Under the pieces are notes generated by a model. That model saw only the letters and a list, made by a program, of their open reading frames with translations, searched no databases and was not told the DNA's origin. The position numbers and the translations under genes are program-made. From Acidimicrobiaceae bacterium RAAP-2 (GTDB lineage: Bacteria > Actinomycetota > Acidimicrobiia > Acidimicrobiales > RAAP-2), in assembly GCA_001443545.1 (NCBI GenBank), contig LMAD01000008.1, positions 1 to 64,000 on the forward strand: a stretch of 64,000 nt of DNA, in the 5' to 3' direction. Below are positions 61,330-64,000 of the stretch, piece after piece. Positions within the stretch are counted from its first letter, which is position 1. Each line of letters begins with the position of its first letter.

Positions 61330-61772
61330 AGCCGTCGGTCGCCAGAGAGGACGACGTCACGGTCGCGGCGCGTCTGCACCTGATCGTCGGGCGATTGATG
61401 CGTACGATTCGCCAGCACGCCGCGGCCGGGTTGACGCCGTCTCAGGTGTCGGCCTTGGTCACGGTGGACGAACGTGGGCCGCTGCGCATCAGTGCGTTGG
61501 CGACCCACGAGTCGCTCGGTGCACCCGCGGCGACCCGTGTCGTGGCCTCGCTCGAGGAAGCCGGTCTCGTCTCACGTACCGCCGACCCCGAGGATAAGCG
61601 GGCGTCGCTGATCACCTTGACCGTGTCGGGTTGCGAGACGTTGGCGGCGTTGCGCCAGGAACGGGCCCTCGGCCTCGGCGCGCAGCTTGATGCGTTGAGC
61701 GCGGGGGAGCGTCGCCTCCTCGAACGGGCGTTGCCGGTCTTGGAGAAGATTTCGCACGAAACACCTCATTGA
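61326..61772 (+). CDS. MarR-family transcriptional regulator
   Basis: A 148-residue winged-helix regulator. The recognition region 'LRISALATHESLGAPAATRVVASLEEAGLVSR' (in parts) and wing 'ADPEDKRASLITLTVSG' are typical MarR. Helices at both ends form the dimer. It overlaps the exporter gene by 4 bp and probably represses the pair by binding the palindrome upstream of the exporter, with release by the exported compound. Confidence 0.9.
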   Translation: MKPSVAREDDVTVAARLHLIVGRLMRTIRQHAAAGLTPSQVSALVTVDERGPLRISALATHESLGAPAATRVVASLEEAGLVSRTADPEDKRASLITLTVSGCETLAALRQERALGLGAQLDALSAGERRLLERALPVLEKISHETPH

Positions 61773-61816
61773 TCACTCCGCCACCACGACCGTTGGGTCG
61801 TTGGAAAGGTGGAACA

Positions 61817-62548
61817 ATGATCCTTGAAGAACAAGACGAGATGGGCCAATGTTGGCGTGACGTCGCCGACGTACTGGCGGCGGGCATCGATCGGTTGGTG
61901 TTGTACGGGCCACCGGGAACGGGCAAGACCTACGCCGCCCTGCACTTCGGGGTTGCGGTCGGGGTCGCAGAACGGTTGGTGTGCACCGAAGACCTGACGA
62001 CCGGCGAGATCACCGGAACGTGGATGCCAGCAGGCGATGGGACGTGGCGGTGGCGAGAAGGCCCCGCGATACGAGCGTGGACGGCGCGAGGTGGTCGAGG
62101 CGGGCGCCTCGTCGTCGACGAGGTGGATCGTGCCTCCGGCGATGCGTTGAGCACGTTGCTTGCGATGACGGACTCGATTGACTCGGCTCGCTGGCGTAAT
62201 CCCGAGACGGGTTCGTGGGTGACCCCGGGACCGGAGTTCTCCGTCGTGATGACCACCAACGTCGAGGATCTCGACGAGTTACCCTCGGCGTTGCGTGACC
62301 GGTTCGCGGTGCAACTTCGCGTCGACCGCCCGCACCTCGACGCCGTCGCGCTGCTGAGCGAGGACCTTCGAGCTCCGGCGTTGGCTGGCTCCATCGGTGA
62401 AGAGGCGCGCCGCATCTCGCTACGTAGTTTTTACGCGTTCGACCAGCTACGACTTCACTATGGTGCGACGAGGGCCGCCCAACTGGTCTTCGGTGACGTC
62501 CGAGGCAGTGGTGTACTCGACGCACTCCGGGTGGCGGCGCTTTCGTGA
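61817..62548 (+). CDS. MoxR-like AAA+ ATPase paired with a HExxH/VWA protein
   Basis: A 243-residue compact AAA+ ATPase. Walker A GPPGTGKT lies at residues 31-38, Walker B 'LVVDEVDRA' at 98-106 and sensor 1 'VVMTTNVED' at 143-151. The arginine finger is in 'LPSALRDRFAVQL'. It resembles MoxR/AAA_5 proteins but is much shorter than the first MoxR in this window and lacks the C-terminal helical lid of standard length. ATG 61817 with AAGGTGG upstream is preferred over TTG 61769, which would overlap marR. It overlaps its partner by 4 bp. The target is unknown. Confidence 0.85.
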   Translation: MILEEQDEMGQCWRDVADVLAAGIDRLVLYGPPGTGKTYAALHFGVAVGVAERLVCTEDLTTGEITGTWMPAGDGTWRWREGPAIRAWTARGGRGGRLVVDEVDRASGDALSTLLAMTDSIDSARWRNPETGSWVTPGPEFSVVMTTNVEDLDELPSALRDRFAVQLRVDRPHLDAVALLSEDLRAPALAGSIGEEARRISLRSFYAFDQLRLHYGATRAAQLVFGDVRGSGVLDALRVAALS

Positions 62549-63912
62549 GCAATGTAACGGTTTACCCGGAGCTCGTGACGGGTCGCGCCGATGGTTACCC
62601 AACGCTCCCGTGGCGCATCGAGCGTGGTTCGTCGTGGCGCGGTGATGCGAGTTGTGACCTGGGCGAGCGCGTCCTGCGGGTGCCGTGGGAGCGCGACGAT
62701 CGCGCGCGGGTGGTCCGCGCGCACGAGCTGGTGCACGTGCGCGTCAGTCCGCACCGTCGTGACTGGATCGATGCGATCGGTGATCTACCGGTGCGGGCCC
62801 TCGAGTGCGCCGAGGAGATGCGGGTGAACACCATCCTGTCGAGGTTGGGGTTCGACGTGAGTCACCTGCGCGATGGAAGTGAACGCCTCGGGGGTGAGCG
62901 CCTGGCGCGAAGCGGCAATTGGATCGAGGCCGTCTGTTTCCTGCTGGCGGTCTTGGGCACGGGGGCCGAGCGCGACTTCGTCGCCGGGGTCCGCCGCGGC
63001 GACCCCGGTTGGGTCGCGCCGCTGCGCGCGGTCGGGACGCGCGCTCGGGCGCTCGTACGTGACGCCTCGGCGCGCGACCTCGGCGCCACCCGGGAGGGAG
63101 CCGACGGGGTACCCCAGGGCTACGCTGCGTTCACGATTCCGTTGGCCCGACTCGTCTCATCGGTCAGTGATAGTCAGATACCGCGAGACGCCGAGGCGCT
63201 ACGCCGATTTCGCCGATCGTTGCGGCCCGGTGCGCGTCGACCACCGAGCGGTCACTTTGCGCAGCTCCACTTCGATCAAATGGAACGACTGGCGCGCCCC
63301 CGTGCCGGTGGGGTACGTCGTCCCCGTCCAGCCGTCAGTGGAACGGTGCTCCGTTACCCGAATCGCCTACTTACCGACGACCACCGTCGGGCGTTCGCCA
63401 CGCCATCGCGGCGACACGGTGGCGTGATCGTGATTGACCAGTCGGGTTCGATGGACCTTGATCGCGAGACACTCGCGCAGCTCGTCCGTCGTGCGCCGGA
63501 CTCGCTGGTGGTGGGATACAGTCACCGCCCAGGAGATTCGGGTGTCACCCCCAACGCGTGGATTTTGGCCGATCGTGGCGGGGTTGTCGCCGATCCACCG
63601 AACGGGAATGTCGGCAACGGGGTCGATGGCCCGATACTTCGATGGGCGTTACGCCACCGGGGGGTGGGTGATCCGGTCATTTGGGTGACCGATGGGCAGG
63701 TCACCGATTCCGCCGATCACCCCGACCTCGATTTGGCGCGCGAGTGTGCCCGCCTCGTACGAGACAATCGGATCACGATGGTGCGTTCACTCGATGAAGT
63801 GTTCGTCGCGTTACGCGGTCGACGACGCCGACAGGTTTGGGCCGACTTTGGACGAGTGGGCCGTGCCATCAGGGAACTTTCAACAGAAGTCCATCACTGG
63901 CCTCCCGGTTGA
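62545..63912 (+). CDS. Putative metallopeptidase fused to a VWA-like domain
   Basis: A 455-residue cytosolic protein. HELVH at residues 60-64 is a zinc-binding HExxH, and 'ECAEEMRVN' about 25 residues later (Glu90/91) could give a third ligand, as in gluzincins. The middle (about 100-280) is Arg-rich and unassigned. The C-terminal part is VWA-like: 'GVIVIDQSGSMDLD' has the metal site Asp298-x-Ser300-x-Ser302, and a later Asp lies in 'VIWVTDGQVTD'. A similar plan (putative metallopeptidase plus VWA) is known in the DUF2201 family, whose genes also pair with MoxR ATPases; assignment to it is inference. GTG start, co-translated with the ATPase. Confidence 0.8.
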   Translation: MSNVTVYPELVTGRADGYPTLPWRIERGSSWRGDASCDLGERVLRVPWERDDRARVVRAHELVHVRVSPHRRDWIDAIGDLPVRALECAEEMRVNTILSRLGFDVSHLRDGSERLGGERLARSGNWIEAVCFLLAVLGTGAERDFVAGVRRGDPGWVAPLRAVGTRARALVRDASARDLGATREGADGVPQGYAAFTIPLARLVSSVSDSQIPRDAEALRRFRRSLRPGARRPPSGHFAQLHFDQMERLARPRAGGVRRPRPAVSGTVLRYPNRLLTDDHRRAFATPSRRHGGVIVIDQSGSMDLDRETLAQLVRRAPDSLVVGYSHRPGDSGVTPNAWILADRGGVVADPPNGNVGNGVDGPILRWALRHRGVGDPVIWVTDGQVTDSADHPDLDLARECARLVRDNRITMVRSLDEVFVALRGRRRRQVWADFGRVGRAIRELSTEVHHWPPG

Positions 63913-63920
63913 GTTGCCCC

Positions 63921-63949
63921 TTGTCAGACGAACACCTGTTCGCTAGAAT
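63921..63949 (+). promoter_or_regulatory. SOS-regulated promoter at the right edge
   Basis: TTGTCA (63921-63926) and TAGAAT (63944-63949) are separated by exactly 17 nt, the best promoter in the window. One LexA box fills the spacer and a second lies at the expected transcription start. Confidence 0.85.
63929..63942 (+). promoter_or_regulatory. LexA (SOS) box, spacer position
   Basis: CGAACACCTGTTCG, a perfect CGAAC-N4-GTTCG operator between the -35 and -10 elements. Confidence 0.93.
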
Positions 63950-63950
63950 A

Positions 63951-63964
63951 CGAACACGTGTTCG
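63951..63964 (+). promoter_or_regulatory. LexA (SOS) box, start-site position
   Basis: CGAACACGTGTTCG, a fully palindromic operator beginning one base after the -10 element. Its centre is 22 bp (two helical turns) from the first box, so two dimers could bind on the same DNA face. Confidence 0.93.
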
Positions 63965-63982
63965 TCTAGCAAGGAGTCGCCG

Positions 63983-64000
63983 GTGTCAGCCCTACTTCTC
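63983..64000 (+). CDS. Start of an SOS-controlled gene cut by the window edge
   Basis: A GTG with AAGGAG 6 nt upstream (63971-63976) opens a frame reading M-S-A-L-L-L before the window ends. The product cannot be identified from six codons. The two perfect LexA boxes and strong promoter show that it is a tightly repressed DNA-damage gene; candidates from established actinobacterial regulons include imuA'/imuB/dnaE2-type mutagenesis genes, recA or a nuclease. Confidence 0.6.

Noticed and set aside
61769..61816. TTG start for the second MoxR ATPase overlapping marR by 4 bp
   Set aside because: The extra 16 residues are Pro/Arg-rich, and ATG 61817 has a plausible ribosome-binding site; the upstream start remains possible but less likely.

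Overview
The window is a GC-rich, gene-dense stretch of bacterial chromosome carrying about 61 protein genes, almost all on the + strand. It is mostly long housekeeping operons with 1-11 bp stop/start overlaps (GTGA, ATGA, TAATG). The content points to an actinobacterium: an MtrA/MtrB/LpqB-like two-component locus, a class II DAHP synthase, actinobacterial-style DapC/DapD, RNase J, and SOS boxes of the form CGAAC-N4-GTTCG. GTG and TTG starts are frequent. A deep-branching lineage such as Acidimicrobiia is a reasonable guess (inference, not proven). No tRNA, rRNA, insertion sequence, prophage or CRISPR array was seen, and no gene-free stretch exceeds about 255 bases.

Layout. 1-13.9 kb: HU; a class III aminotransferase; obg-proB-proA; a MoxR/von Willebrand-A pair; a histidine phosphatase; class II DAHP synthase (convergent); nadD, a tiny membrane protein and rsfS; then the minus-strand two-component operon (regulator, kinase, short GerMN lipoprotein). 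13.9-34.4 kb: the information-processing and envelope core: xerC, rpsB-tsf-pyrH-frr-cdsA-dxr-rseP, ispG, proS, rimP-nusA-rnpM-infB-rbfA-truB-ribF, rpsO, pnp. 34.4-53 kb: a YfhO-like membrane protein, dapB, dapA, RNase J, a siderophore-interacting flavoprotein (minus), ftsK, thrB, an EamA exporter, miaB-miaA-dapF-hflX-dapC, dapD-dapE and a small membrane protein. 53.3-64 kb: lexA, a branched-chain amino-acid-type ABC importer (livJ-H-M-G-F), an MFS exporter with its MarR regulator, a second MoxR ATPase paired with a HExxH-plus-VWA protein, and at the right edge the promoter and first six codons of another LexA-controlled gene.

How the genes work together. dapA, dapB, dapD, dapC, dapE and dapF make the full succinylase route from aspartate semialdehyde to meso-diaminopimelate. 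dxr and ispG supply isoprenoid precursors, proB/proA proline, and nadD and ribF nicotinamide and flavin cofactors. The rpsB-frr and rimP-pnp blocks build and recycle ribosomes and turn over RNA. LexA probably controls itself and the gene leaving the right edge.

Notable signals beyond the genes. A -10-like TAnnnT hexamer sits 6-7 nt before the start codon of at least a dozen genes lacking a Shine-Dalgarno (predicted leaderless mRNAs). A strong promoter is followed at once by a terminator ahead of rimP-nusA. rnpM appears to begin with AUA. A 14-bp inverted repeat encloses the YfhO start codon. An 11-bp-arm palindrome overlaps the MFS/MarR promoter. Paired SOS boxes lie around two promoters. The least-understood cassette is the MoxR/HExxH-VWA pair at 61.8-63.9 kb.
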